The position numbers and the translations under genes were made by a program. Positions 23,001 to 28,285 of a stretch of 28,285 nt of DNA are shown here, piece by piece. Numbering within the stretch: position 1 is the first letter of the stretch; each line of letters opens with the position of its first letter. Source of the stretch: a virus. The notes beneath the pieces are model-generated. The model did no database searches. It saw nothing but the letters and a program-made list of their open reading frames with translations, and had not been told where the DNA came from. Location: positions 1 through 28,285 of the IMG/VR virus record IMGVR_UViG_3300044678_000478. The stretch is one strand, 5' to 3'.

Positions 23001-25067
23001 GAAGTATGGCAGGCGTATAACGCCAACACGATCAAGTTCCTGCGCGATACTGGAATGATCGATGATGCAGGCGCACAGTTGTGGCTGAATCAGGCGGACT
23101 ACTTCCCGTTCTATCGCACTGACAGAACCGGTAAAGACATCTCTCATCCGAAGGTATTCGGCGGGTTGACTTCTGCCACGGCGCTCAAGGCGCTGAAGGG
23201 TGGCGAGGAAGCGATCAACGTCCCGCTCATGGAAGCCATCCTGACCAATCTGGATGCCGCCATTGCGATGGGCATGAAGAACGTAGCGCAGCAGAGGATC
23301 GTGCGCGACATGATCACTATCGGTTTGGGCCGCATGGCTCAGCCGGGTGAGAACATCGAAGGCCGACCCGCCGCCACGTTCAAGATTGCCGGTAAGAAAT
23401 ACACCGCTTTCATCGATGACCCGTTGATCTTTGAATCCATGCAGGCTGTCCCTGAAGTCAACATGGATGGGTTGCTTGGCAATCTATTCCGTACTCCTGC
23501 CGTGGTACTGCGCGAACTGATCACTCGTGAACCGGGATACATGATCGCGAACATGCTCCGCGATACGGCATCTGCCGCACTGACTACTGGTGCAAACATC
23601 ATCCCGGTGGTCGATACCGTGCGGAACTTCTCTGACGGTCTTGAGAACCTTGCGCGGTTTGGTGTGGTGGGTGGATACGACTTCGCTCGTGACCCGTCAG
23701 ATGTGGTCAAGTTCGTGGCCGAAGAAGCCCGTCAGCGTGGTCATGAGTTCCCAACACGAGAGACCACTAAGTGGGATCAGGTTGCAAACTCCAAGATCTT
23801 GAAGCCGCTGACCCGCGCATGGGACATGCTTGGCAAGATCTCTGACAAGGCGGAAGCCTCTACCCGTAACGCAGTATACGAAGATACCCTTGCGCGTACC
23901 GGTGACTGGGTGCAAGCGGCATACGATGCGCTGTCGGTCATCAACTACGGACGGCGTGGCCGGAACCCTCAGTTGCGTTTACTCACCGCCACTGTGCCGT
24001 TTTTGAATGCCCGTATTCAGGGTCTGGATAAACTCTACCAAGCAGCCACTGGTCGCACAGGTGTATTCCCTGATCGCAAGAAGAACGTCCTGAGATTCGT
24101 GACTCGCGCAGGTCTCATGGTCGGATTGACTGGCCTCTACTACGCCATGATTTCTGACGATGAAATCTACGACAACGAGAACGCAGAGGTTAAGGACAAC
24201 TACTACCTGATCCCGATCAAGAAGGCAGACCTTGCCAATCGGGAGCCGGGTTTTGCGTTCAAGATTCCTATTCCCTTTGAAGTGGGCGTGTTGTTCAAGA
24301 CCATTCCTGAGCGAATCCTTGATGCAACCTACGGAAAAACAACCTCTAAAGATGTGAGGGATTCTTTAGTACGCGCAACGACTAGCACGTTCGCTATTAA
24401 TCCGATTCCTCAGACCTTGCTGCCAATAGCAGAAGTTGCCTTCAACCGCGACACTTTTACTGGTAGGCCAATTGTTCCGCAGTACATGATGGACCGGGAT
24501 GCGATTGCTCAGTCAAGATTCGGCACCAACGAACTTGCCCGTATCGTAGGCGAGGCGACCGGCATATCGCCGCTCAAGTTAGACCACTTGATGAATGGCT
24601 ATCTGGGTAGCCTTGGAACCTACACGCTCGACACTATCGACAACGTCATGCGTGACAACGACCGCGCTTATCCAGAGCGTAAGTGGTTTGAGTATCCGTT
24701 CGTTCGCCGCTTCTTTACGACCGCCATGAAGCCCGGATTGCAGGACCAGTTCTATGAACTGGATGCCCGTGTAAACGGTGTTGTGCAGAGCATGAACGCA
24801 CTTCGCAAGGAAGGCCGCGTCGATGAGTTGCAGGCGTACATCATGGAGAACCAGAACATCCTCGCGCTCAAGAGCGGGGTCAACGTTCTGGATAAGGCCG
24901 TGACCAACTACCGAAACCAGAAGAACGCGATCCTCCGCATGGACATTGACCCTGAGGAGAAGCGTAGGATCATCGACGAATTGGATCGTGGCATGGCTCT
25001 GCAACTCAGGGTTATCCCGGAACTCAGAAGGATGGCGTTTAGTGAGTCGCAGCAAACACGAGAGTGA
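17076..25067 (+). CDS. Giant polyvalent virion protein with metallopeptidase and LPD38-like domains (2663 aa)
   Basis: Two N-terminal repeats (residues 3-22 and 28-47, 'FDxxGAxxAGYSxxEIxxHL') precede hydrophobic Ala/Gly stretches (~150-195, ~314-337) and a charged helix. Around 840-960 lies a zincin-like domain: 'GHEIIHATR' (HEIIH, 896-900) with 'EEAVADMF' about 50 residues on as likely third ligand. A Pro/Ala linker follows (~1041-1070). Residues ~1110-1750 hold a conserved-looking domain with 'GRFWYEDSGRAIIDYVGG' (~1202). The last ~650 residues, with 'TVPFLNARIQGLDKLY' (2307 on) and a hydrophobic segment (~2340-2360), resemble LPD38 of phage polyvalent proteins. Length and position suggest a protein packed in the capsid and ejected into the host. 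It has a weak Shine-Dalgarno, with TTTAAAC directly before ATG. Virion location is inferred. Confidence 0.75.
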   Translation: MAFDIAGARQAGYSDEEIARHISEQQNFDYSGAVNAGYSASEILSHLSGPTPEDQSAFRQVADVPLQFATGVSQGVRFISDAFGADNAVSQNLRGVEDYLSSLLSAQAKQDKEEVARIFQDAQDKGLGEQLLAGLRAVSVSPVDFLAQGLGTAVPTIAGGLAGAALKGGTLAARAATAAAVGTGVGTVGGAGIVKSTIYDEVKRELEAQGVPPDVAEERAQLAQEYGGENLDQILQGAGLGALAAGTGLEKVLASRILKNVAAKNAVESGALKSALFAGAKESAPEFIQAAQEQIAGNVALQREGFEDIPTLRGVASAAALEGAIGFGLGAGIDVVLPAQQQAEYDAARASITNEVDREREAALRAEEQKRAQEFVAALNAENRRRLEGQSRQVDLDAEAANARAAAGTIAPPTQEEVDQLAAPMRGPDVSEFFSLEGSPRKFRNDIQFGIAYGQKIARTLGDYFPNFGQFSVRQGETVRDEAGNAQPTFAIIDTEGKQYGQPLQTFEQANATAFSLNKEVINQNVRGAILNSLETSDQAYDPDTTQRLFSYGYRTLNPDANTFSTVAINEAAKTVGPEYAEALSWRQVEALPEAKDKRGRVIGYQFSPEGQQPRIIKGLTKSQEINKARSQEGKPESNVFSLQETKSALGKSFPAITKDVPIDPAIGKQGAINQIRDLIRSKNITSDIASPEVNALAKSLTGKDSVQDMDYGDIRLFYKKLAPLPRFERKTKLPVFEFKPYNRENFVRASKFIQEANAQGRKPDRNEIIEAVGLAKDDPKIDEKISALEADLAKQGVKNAPKPTLALPAPPGGNIDLESLRKSLRSNLKGFGLQDIGVSLERNLIGPTGEIAPEGTEAMYIPALRQVFLAVDRIDPDGSLTPEQRLNALNEVMGHEIIHATRLMDLWKQDEWSSLERAVAKTKKPGTNQTYLEIAQRSYADQNPVVRMEEAVADMFRDYSAKRLKVAGKPQNLLERLAQFFQRLRSSLAGTGFQTYGDVLNRLQAGEIGARERGQIRTLRAIEEQVAGQGRLPERLLGTVPPTPRVVAPQAPVAPVTQAPQTAAPAARPGDFPPELLEGAAIREARKPPVLEKAGRFPYLQNNDGSVVVQGDAEQIRESIPQAIRGRQTQDGLLFGALDAPRVLAALRGEKLTYGRAGQVLDKLPIKDGKYVGAPEKYNTPSKIPTLRRKLRNLAVEGEYGRFWYEDSGRAIIDYVGGDLNEARKLLALMSIYSPQAKVDANSTFAIRAWAQYKAGQPINVKTRHQDAKANQAMQDIDAFWSGEKTGNFVNNLLRVVDPTLPQGATIDMWMMRAAEYASDAPTKTQYAFMENEINRIARDLGWEPQQVQAAIWVAMKARMENADVKKKTEDSSEKKGWIRFERDEKGTKRRIIVDEQKHRDNWLKYTMEHVPNKDDKFAAGFHFGDGLNRHVGQVSFEARPGRSTGVLPGIHSAPYEQQLEFQQAIDRAFYDPTTGADLIASYLGLLTDSDIVAPGVWQGEVSPSSQRNMVMAPAKGTAGRVDPDQAKLLNVYASLKGLLARQEGVGWHKPYFASTMRDANGLDLNVGRPLSSEETLNLSNAIGDWMVANNKGEDWNNSFALISSPNGIRLVNFGVIDNATLQRDIIPVAENVLPDFEYKLFASDGDMPSNDWTENTNGEGYIQRIRGEGRSDVLDWAANVLAPRIQQIFEDFSSRYGWGEPGSIRIPTGVAGTAARPELRESFRPQAQLDQAVAKAEADVAATPSMAVPLYNPGASAEALFVAQNPDQGLKLTAEDKIRYSRKNEPQYTAGFDKVLDKLTQDPPQQTPAQTIINTMKMPKFRDTIDKIRQQTINNYSRLEFYNKAHPSLMHNTAAVSSLAAAEFADRSKAIFASAVTRGVPVYRDGGFTVDPFVHNGREYKNGLIDVLAPLYNNEYGSLERLAQAYAIARRGQRLTQEGKVVPGDPADLPRIEAEVARFVNPNTGDPIIKEWYEVWQAYNANTIKFLRDTGMIDDAGAQLWLNQADYFPFYRTDRTGKDISHPKVFGGLTSATALKALKGGEEAINVPLMEAILTNLDAAIAMGMKNVAQQRIVRDMITIGLGRMAQPGENIEGRPAATFKIAGKKYTAFIDDPLIFESMQAVPEVNMDGLLGNLFRTPAVVLRELITREPGYMIANMLRDTASAALTTGANIIPVVDTVRNFSDGLENLARFGVVGGYDFARDPSDVVKFVAEEARQRGHEFPTRETTKWDQVANSKILKPLTRAWDMLGKISDKAEASTRNAVYEDTLARTGDWVQAAYDALSVINYGRRGRNPQLRLLTATVPFLNARIQGLDKLYQAATGRTGVFPDRKKNVLRFVTRAGLMVGLTGLYYAMISDDEIYDNENAEVKDNYYLIPIKKADLANREPGFAFKIPIPFEVGVLFKTIPERILDATYGKTTSKDVRDSLVRATTSTFAINPIPQTLLPIAEVAFNRDTFTGRPIVPQYMMDRDAIAQSRFGTNELARIVGEATGISPLKLDHLMNGYLGSLGTYTLDTIDNVMRDNDRAYPERKWFEYPFVRRFFTTAMKPGLQDQFYELDARVNGVVQSMNALRKEGRVDELQAYIMENQNILALKSGVNVLDKAVTNYRNQKNAILRMDIDPEEKRRIIDELDRGMALQLRVIPELRRMAFSESQQTRE

Positions 25068-25491
25068 TTACCTAGGACGGGTCAAGTCACTTGACTGCGT
25101 CCTCTGTAGCCTCCTAGGACAGGCTCAGGAGGGCGTAACAGAGGCTCACCATATCCGCACAGGGCATGGGCTAGGGGATCGCGCCAGTGACTTCCTGACC
25201 GTCGCGCTGTGTGTGGAATGTCACCGGGGTACCCATGGGTTCCACGGGACCAAGGCGCTGATGAGGATCGCCAAGTTATCTGAACTGGATCTACTGGCTG
25301 AGACTATCCGCCAGATGGACGAAAAAGGAGGGGAGTCAAAACTGACTCCCCTCAAGGGTATTACACCAACTGACAGCAGACAGGAGAACGCTGTCGCGCC
25401 GGAAGGTATCAGACCAGATCAGTCCATTCAACCTGATGTTCCGCGCCGAAGGAGTAGACGAGTTCAATCAAGTCGGACATCTCCTGCTTAG
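25042..25491 (+). CDS. HNH/Ref-like nuclease
   Basis: A GTG at 25042 with AGAAGGA nine bases upstream gives a 149-residue protein overlapping the giant gene by 26 nt; in-frame starts further upstream (24946) lie deep in that gene and are less likely. Motifs are CxxC (19, 22), 'EAHHIRTG' (His 36-37), 'SDFLTVALCVECHRGTH' (Cys 57, 60; His 61, 65). This is the Zn-binding HNH layout of Ref (RecA-dependent nuclease)/DUF968 and NinG-like phage recombination proteins. It would cut DNA at recombination or packaging intermediates. The C-terminal ~50 residues are low-complexity and overlap ninB on the other strand. They also contain the leftward terminator hairpin. Confidence 0.75.
   Translation: MSRSKHESDYLGRVKSLDCVLCSLLGQAQEGVTEAHHIRTGHGLGDRASDFLTVALCVECHRGTHGFHGTKALMRIAKLSELDLLAETIRQMDEKGGESKLTPLKGITPTDSRQENAVAPEGIRPDQSIQPDVPRRRSRRVQSSRTSPA
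25321..25353 (-). terminator. Rho-independent terminator for the leftward operon
   Basis: On the - strand an 11-bp perfect stem GAGGGGAGTCA / TGACTCCCCTC (25353-25343 and 25338-25328) with loop GTTT is followed by CTTTTTC. It starts 56 nt after the ninB stop. On the + strand no T-run follows, so it should act leftward only. It lies within the 3' part of the opposite-strand HNH gene. Confidence 0.82.
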
Positions 25492-25732
25492 ACATCCCTG
25501 AGGTGGGTTCTCCTAGGTAGACCATCCCACCATCGACACCCGGAACCATCCTCTGTCTGCGTATGGCAGCAGTGAAGATCCACTTCCAATCCTTCTTGGT
25601 CAGTTTCTGACCGTGCCATTCCACCTGACGAGAGATGTCAGAGAGCAATGCCCACATCAAGGCATTCTGTCCGATGCTCCTGCGGTTCTTCTTGATGACC
25701 TGCCCAATGGCAACTTCAAGTTCCGCGTCCAT
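25409..25732 (-). CDS. ninB: NinB recombination protein
   Basis: The 107-residue product is collinear with the NinB family (lambda Orf), a recombination mediator that binds SSB and single-stranded DNA and helps strand exchange. Diagnostic blocks are 'RSIGQNALMWALLSDIS', 'QVEWHGQKLTKKDWKWIFTA', 'MVPGVDGGMVYLGEPTS' and 'MSDLIELVYSFGAEH..EW'. Lambda NinB is ~146 residues; here about 20 N-terminal and a few C-terminal residues are absent, though the core is complete. The ATG lies 2 nt after the upstream stop. It is the last gene of the leftward operon, overlapping the HNH gene tail to tail by 83 nt. Confidence 0.9.
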   Translation of the reverse strand: MDAELEVAIGQVIKKNRRSIGQNALMWALLSDISRQVEWHGQKLTKKDWKWIFTAAIRRQRMVPGVDGGMVYLGEPTSGMSKQEMSDLIELVYSFGAEHQVEWTDLV

Positions 25733-25734
25733 GG

Positions 25735-25926
25735 TTACACCGGGTTGAAGGTCTCAATGATCTCCACTTCCAACACGATGTCTGTCGGCACCACATAGAT
25801 CTTCTGACCGTGCTTGTTCCGAACACGCACCAGTGAGTAAGACATCTTGTCGTTCTCAACGAGGAACTGAATCTCCTCCAGTGCAAGGTCAACATCATCG
25901 AACGCAGTTCTGTTTTCAAAGTTCAT
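25735..25926 (-). CDS. Small acidic protein, unknown function (63 aa)
   Basis: The start at 25926 ('MNFENRTAFDDVD') is preferred over one 18 nt upstream, because CAGGAG lies about six bases before it and it forms an ATGA overlap with the preceding stop. The product has an acidic helix ('DVDLALEEIQFLVENDKM') and beta segments ('YSLVRVRNKHGQKIYVVP', 'VLEVEIIETF'). It sits immediately before ninB, so a role in replication or recombination is possible. No family is recognised. Confidence 0.55.
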   Translation of the reverse strand: MNFENRTAFDDVDLALEEIQFLVENDKMSYSLVRVRNKHGQKIYVVPTDIVLEVEIIETFNPV

Positions 25927-26117
25927 TTGTTTCTCCTGTCCCAAATAATTTTTCCACCGAAACGTCTGGCCTCTTCTTGAAGCCTACGTCTCATCTCTTT
26001 ACGGCTAGGCTTGCCAGTCCATAGCCACCACCACCATCTACTTATTCTTTTTTCGATGTATCTTAATCGATTTAAGATAAGCAACTTCTTCCCTGAGAGA
26101 TCGTATTTCATCTGCAC
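25923..26117 (-). CDS. Small basic protein with Trp cluster, unknown function
   Basis: The frame ends at TGA 25923-25925 in ATGA overlap with the next gene. The N-terminus is uncertain. An ATG at 26117 would overlap the upstream gene by 80 nt, and a TTG about 33 nt further in has a purine-rich AGGGAAGAAG before it. The core shows 'SRWWWWLWTGKPSRKEMRRR' and 'LQEEARRFGGKIIWDRRNK': four consecutive Trp followed by a strongly basic helix. It could bind nucleic acid or membrane. I do not recognise it. Confidence 0.45.
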   Translation of the reverse strand: MQMKYDLSGKKLLILNRLRYIEKRISRWWWWLWTGKPSRKEMRRRLQEEARRFGGKIIWDRRNK

Positions 26118-26238
26118 ATCTCTTTAGTAGTTCGCTAATGACGATGTATTCAAGTTCAGTGGTAATGGCATTGATGTCATCACCCGCATCCTCTACCCAC
26201 GACAGGACTTCAAGGATGTCCTCCCGTTGCCAGTTCAT
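26038..26238 (-). CDS. Small coiled-coil protein, unknown function (66 aa)
   Basis: The ATG at 26238 overlaps the upstream gene's stop as ATGA. The product is acidic at first ('MNWQREDILEVLSWVEDAGD') and then helical with heptad-like leucines ('LEYIVISELLKRCADEI', 'SLREEVAYLKSI'). It has a basic tail 'IHRKKNK'. It is one of four very small, tightly overlapping genes typical of phage early operons. Function unknown. Confidence 0.5.
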   Translation of the reverse strand: MNWQREDILEVLSWVEDAGDDINAITTELEYIVISELLKRCADEIRSLREEVAYLKSIKIHRKKNK

Positions 26239-26468
26239 TCTGGGTGCTTCCGCTCTTCAATCATCTTGCGCCAGTACTTGTCGTTTAAAGCAAGTTCGTC
26301 GCGCATGGAATCAATCTGTCGATTGAGTTCCTGTATCTCTCTGAGATAAGACCTGATCCTATCTCTGAGTTCATTGATCTCTTTCTTGTACTCGTCTGAA
26401 GTATGGGATCTTGCATCCCATTCTTTCTGCCATGATCCGGGAGGGCTTTCGTTATCAATCTGTACCAC
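26235..26468 (-). CDS. Small coiled-coil protein, unknown function (77 aa)
   Basis: Two in-frame GTG codons are possible, at 26474 and 26468; the second has AAGGAG at about seven bases and is chosen. The product is a charged helix ('EYKKEINELRDRIRSYLREI', 'ELNRQIDSMRDELAL'), almost certainly a coiled coil, ending 'WRKMIEERKHPE'. It overlaps both neighbours by a few bases. Function unknown. Confidence 0.5.
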   Translation of the reverse strand: MVQIDNESPPGSWQKEWDARSHTSDEYKKEINELRDRIRSYLREIQELNRQIDSMRDELALNDKYWRKMIEERKHPE

Positions 26469-26691
26469 GGCCACACTCCTTCAATGTTTCTTGCCTGACA
26501 AGGAACATCAACTTAGCGATCAGCATTTGCTCAGTGCGGTTCTCTGGTGGAGTGGAATCAAACTTGTCGGCCATGCCTTTGACAATGTCCCAGTCCACGA
26601 ACTCCAGAGCGCCACTCTCATCGATCTTGCACCAGATCTTCTCTTCAGTCTTAGGGACCTCAAGAAATGAAACATCATCATCGTTACTCAT
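26455..26691 (-). CDS. Small acidic protein, unknown function (78 aa)
   Basis: The start 'MSNDDDVSFLEVPKTEEKIW' at 26691 overlaps the glycosyltransferase stop by 8 nt. The protein has an acidic N-terminus, 'CKIDESGALEFVDWDIVKGM', then a basic helix 'RTEQMLIAKLMFLVRQETL' and a short tail. No motif or family is recognised. Its codon use matches the neighbouring leftward genes. Confidence 0.5.
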   Translation of the reverse strand: MSNDDDVSFLEVPKTEEKIWCKIDESGALEFVDWDIVKGMADKFDSTPPENRTEQMLIAKLMFLVRQETLKECGRGTD

Positions 26692-27364
26692 GGGATATGT
26701 GCCTCGCCTCTTTCATCCATTCGTCTCCGTACTCCACATGCATGTAGTCCCTGAACCAAGGACCGCCACGGGTGAAGTGAACACCGATTGGGTTGGGACA
26801 ATCTTCTTTGGTGTGCCAACCTTCCAAGTAGTTATAGGCAATCGGCAGTTCACCGATCACATCATTTGTTAGCCACTGGAACCTGTGCAGATAGAGACCG
26901 GTCGCGGTATTGACGGTGTCCAAGGTCAGATTCTTTTTGACCTGTTCATGGCCGCAGTTGATCAGCATGAAACTGGACCAGTTCTTGCGCGGGTACTGGG
27001 TCTGCTGAGCGCCATCCATCTTGATTCGCTCAGGTGGATTGTAGTTGTGCTTGACCACATAGACTGCCTTCGCTCCGTCCATGTAGTCCTGTATCCCTGC
27101 AATGTCACCACGGAACAGGAAGTCGCAGTCACAGAACAATGCCCAGCCCTTGTAGTCCATGAGATACGGCACGAGGAAGCGTGTAAACGTGAACTCAGTG
27201 GATGAGAGCGGGTCATGCTCCCTCCAGTACAAATTCCGTTCACGCATGTCGATCTGCTTGATAGGCCAGATATCTAACGGGATGGAGGTGTGCTTGAAGA
27301 GCGACCGCTCACAAACCCTGAACGCGATATCTTCCCGACTGTCATACCCTACAAAGACTTTCAT
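26684..27364 (-). CDS. Glycosyltransferase (GT-A type, DxD)
   Basis: The 226-residue product opens 'MKVFVGYDSREDIAFRVCER', a nucleotide-sugar-binding beta-alpha start. It carries 'DPLSSTEFTFTRFLVPYLMD', the metal-binding 'FCDCDFLFRGD' (DxD at 79-81), 'VVKHNYNPPERIKMDG', 'YPRKNWSSFMLINCGH' and 'NPIGVHFTRGGPWF'. These blocks fit a GT8-like family seen in environmental phages and bacteria that transfers a sugar from a nucleotide donor. The acceptor is unknown. Its start overlaps the methyltransferase stop as ATGA, so sugar transfer and methylation are co-expressed and may act on one glycan. Confidence 0.78.
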   Translation of the reverse strand: MKVFVGYDSREDIAFRVCERSLFKHTSIPLDIWPIKQIDMRERNLYWREHDPLSSTEFTFTRFLVPYLMDYKGWALFCDCDFLFRGDIAGIQDYMDGAKAVYVVKHNYNPPERIKMDGAQQTQYPRKNWSSFMLINCGHEQVKKNLTLDTVNTATGLYLHRFQWLTNDVIGELPIAYNYLEGWHTKEDCPNPIGVHFTRGGPWFRDYMHVEYGDEWMKEARHISHE

Positions 27365-27990
27365 AGTTTCCTCAAGATCCAGTCATCCACTACACGACCG
27401 ATCACCCGGTACTGCAACTCGCGCATGAGAAATCTCACGGCTGCATGCTTGCCTTCCTCAGGGATCACATACCGATCCTTCTGCTCAACAATCACCACCG
27501 GATCATTGTTCTTGAAGGTATCGAATCCACCTTTGATGACATCCAGTTCGTAGCCTTCGACATCGATCTTGATGAAGTCCACATCCTGCAACTGGAAATG
27601 ATCCAACGGGAACATGGGCGTGTTGCCTGTAGCGCCACGGTCTACATGGGTCGCGCCAGTATTGTCCGGTGCGATGTCCATCTTCACGAACCCTTCCTTC
27701 TGCCCTAGCGCACAGCGATGGATGACCTGAACCTTGGGTGCATTGCGGGGAAGGATTTCTGCGAACTCAGGACACGGCTCAAAGCAGATGACGTTCTCAA
27801 ACTTCTCAGTCAAACCACGCGCCCAGAGTCCGACATGCGCTCCGATATCCACGGCTGTCCGGAACCTTTGGCAATGTTTAATCGCAGTCTGCTGGTGAAC
27901 AGGCTGGTAGTTCGGCTGTTTGACCGCATCGAAGTACTCACCAATGTGGCTTTCATTCTCAGGTAGCCACCACCCCTGCACTTCCTTCAT
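27361..27990 (-). CDS. FkbM-family methyltransferase
   Basis: The 209-residue product has SAM motif I 'AVDIGAHVGLWARG' (residues 46-59), an acidic strand end 'VICFEPCPE' (Glu 71), and the FkbM signature 'FIKIDVEGYELDVIKGG' (139-155). These define small class I O-methyltransferases of the FkbM family, which usually methylate sugar hydroxyls. The N-terminus 'GWWLPENESHIGEYFDA' is typical of phage copies, as far as I recall. Both gene ends overlap neighbours as ATGA. Placement between two glycosyltransferase-type genes points to methylated glycan synthesis. Confidence 0.85.
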   Translation of the reverse strand: MKEVQGWWLPENESHIGEYFDAVKQPNYQPVHQQTAIKHCQRFRTAVDIGAHVGLWARGLTEKFENVICFEPCPEFAEILPRNAPKVQVIHRCALGQKEGFVKMDIAPDNTGATHVDRGATGNTPMFPLDHFQLQDVDFIKIDVEGYELDVIKGGFDTFKNNDPVVIVEQKDRYVIPEEGKHAAVRFLMRELQYRVIGRVVDDWILRKL

Positions 27991-28285
27991 CGCATTTGTT
28001 CCTTACGTTCGCCCTTGTAATGGATGATCTTGGGTTCCCGGCCAGAGAGGTACTCCGGCAGACAGGCGTATTCAGATTCACTCAGGGTCCCGCAGTCGTT
28101 CATCTTCGACCAGATCTTCATGGCCTCCTGATCGCCATACCAAGTGCGGTACTTGGGGTCGATATGGTCAAGGATTTCTAGTAGTTCACCCCAGACCTTG
28201 TGATCCTGAGTGACGGTCGCGCAGGCCAAGAACGGGAACGCCTGATAGAGGGTCTTGCCCTGATGCTCCTCAAAGGTCAGGCCCT
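27987..28285 (-). CDS. Probable glycosyltransferase, C-terminal fragment
   Basis: The frame is open to the right edge, so the N-terminus is missing; a TTG at 28229 is internal. About 99 residues are visible, from 'GLTFEEHQGKTLYQAFPF' to 'HYKGERKEQMR'. 'WYGDQEAMKIW', 'LSESEYACLPEYL' and 'PKIIHYKGERK' resemble the end of GT-A sugar transferases, where a 'GDQ', a 'Y.CLP' and a metal-binding His before 'KG.RK' recur. The context (FkbM and a second glycosyltransferase) supports this, but the diagnostic DxD would lie outside the window. Confidence 0.6.
   Translation of the reverse strand, partial: GLTFEEHQGKTLYQAFPFLACATVTQDHKVWGELLEILDHIDPKYRTWYGDQEAMKIWSKMNDCGTLSESEYACLPEYLSGREPKIIHYKGERKEQMR

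Noticed and set aside
24946-25041. Longer HNH protein starting at 24946, and the - strand ORF 24579-25055
   Set aside because: Both overlap the 3' end of the giant gene, whose frame is intact with clear protein features; GTG 25042 has a good ribosome site.
17076-25067. N4-type virion RNA polymerase as identity of the giant protein
   Set aside because: Size and position fit, but no single-subunit RNA polymerase motifs were recognised; the HEIIH and LPD38-like features point elsewhere.
25500-25545. GGTGGG...CCCACC inverted repeat as a rightward terminator after the HNH gene
   Set aside because: The loop is about 18 nt, no T-run follows, and it lies inside ninB coding sequence.

Overview
The window is a fragment of a tailed-phage (Caudoviricetes) genome. 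The evidence is a contiguous late region of fibre, lysis and virion genes, two fibre chaperone (peptidase S74) domains, a GH24 endolysin beside a 3TM holin, a set of very large internal-virion-type proteins, and a NinB recombination gene. Shine-Dalgarno sites, 1-4 nt gene overlaps and the lysis gene types fit a Gram-negative host. The gene set resembles environmental (freshwater or marine) podovirus-like phages, but terminase, portal, capsid and polymerase genes lie outside the window, so morphology and host are inferences. No tRNA, CRISPR array, insertion sequence or integrase was seen.

Layout. Positions 1-5750 (+ strand) hold the adsorption/tail-decoration block: a truncated fibre protein, several small conserved phage proteins, a 60-nt-period repeat protein, two successive S74-domain proteins, a zinc-ribbon mini-protein, a cysteine-rich protein of unknown function and a thioredoxin-like protein. 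Positions 5748-7358 are the lysis cassette: two small membrane proteins, a 3TM holin and a lysozyme, all overlapping by 1-4 nt. Positions 7358-10259 hold two further structural proteins. After a short gap with a candidate promoter, positions 10346-25067 encode a run of internal or minor virion proteins ending in a 2663-residue polyvalent protein. That protein has an HEIIH metallopeptidase-like motif and an LPD38-like C-terminus. An HNH/Ref-like nuclease gene (25042-25491) closes the rightward operon.

From 25409 to the right edge all genes are on the - strand: ninB, four small unknown genes, a DxD glycosyltransferase, an FkbM methyltransferase and the C-terminal part of another protein with glycosyltransferase-like features. 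The two operons meet tail to tail. A perfect 11-bp hairpin followed by a T-run, oriented to end the leftward transcript, lies inside the 3' part of the HNH gene.

How the genes fit together. The rightward set would make and release virions: fibres bind the host, internal proteins are ejected or line the entry channel, and holin plus lysozyme lyse the cell. The leftward set combines recombination (NinB) with sugar and methyl transfer, plausibly modifying a glycan, a virion component or DNA. The most unusual items are the giant metallopeptidase-bearing protein, the translationally coupled zinc-ribbon/Cys-rich/thioredoxin trio, the strand-biased excess of TTTAAAC with copies just before gene starts, and the glycosyltransferase/FkbM cluster.
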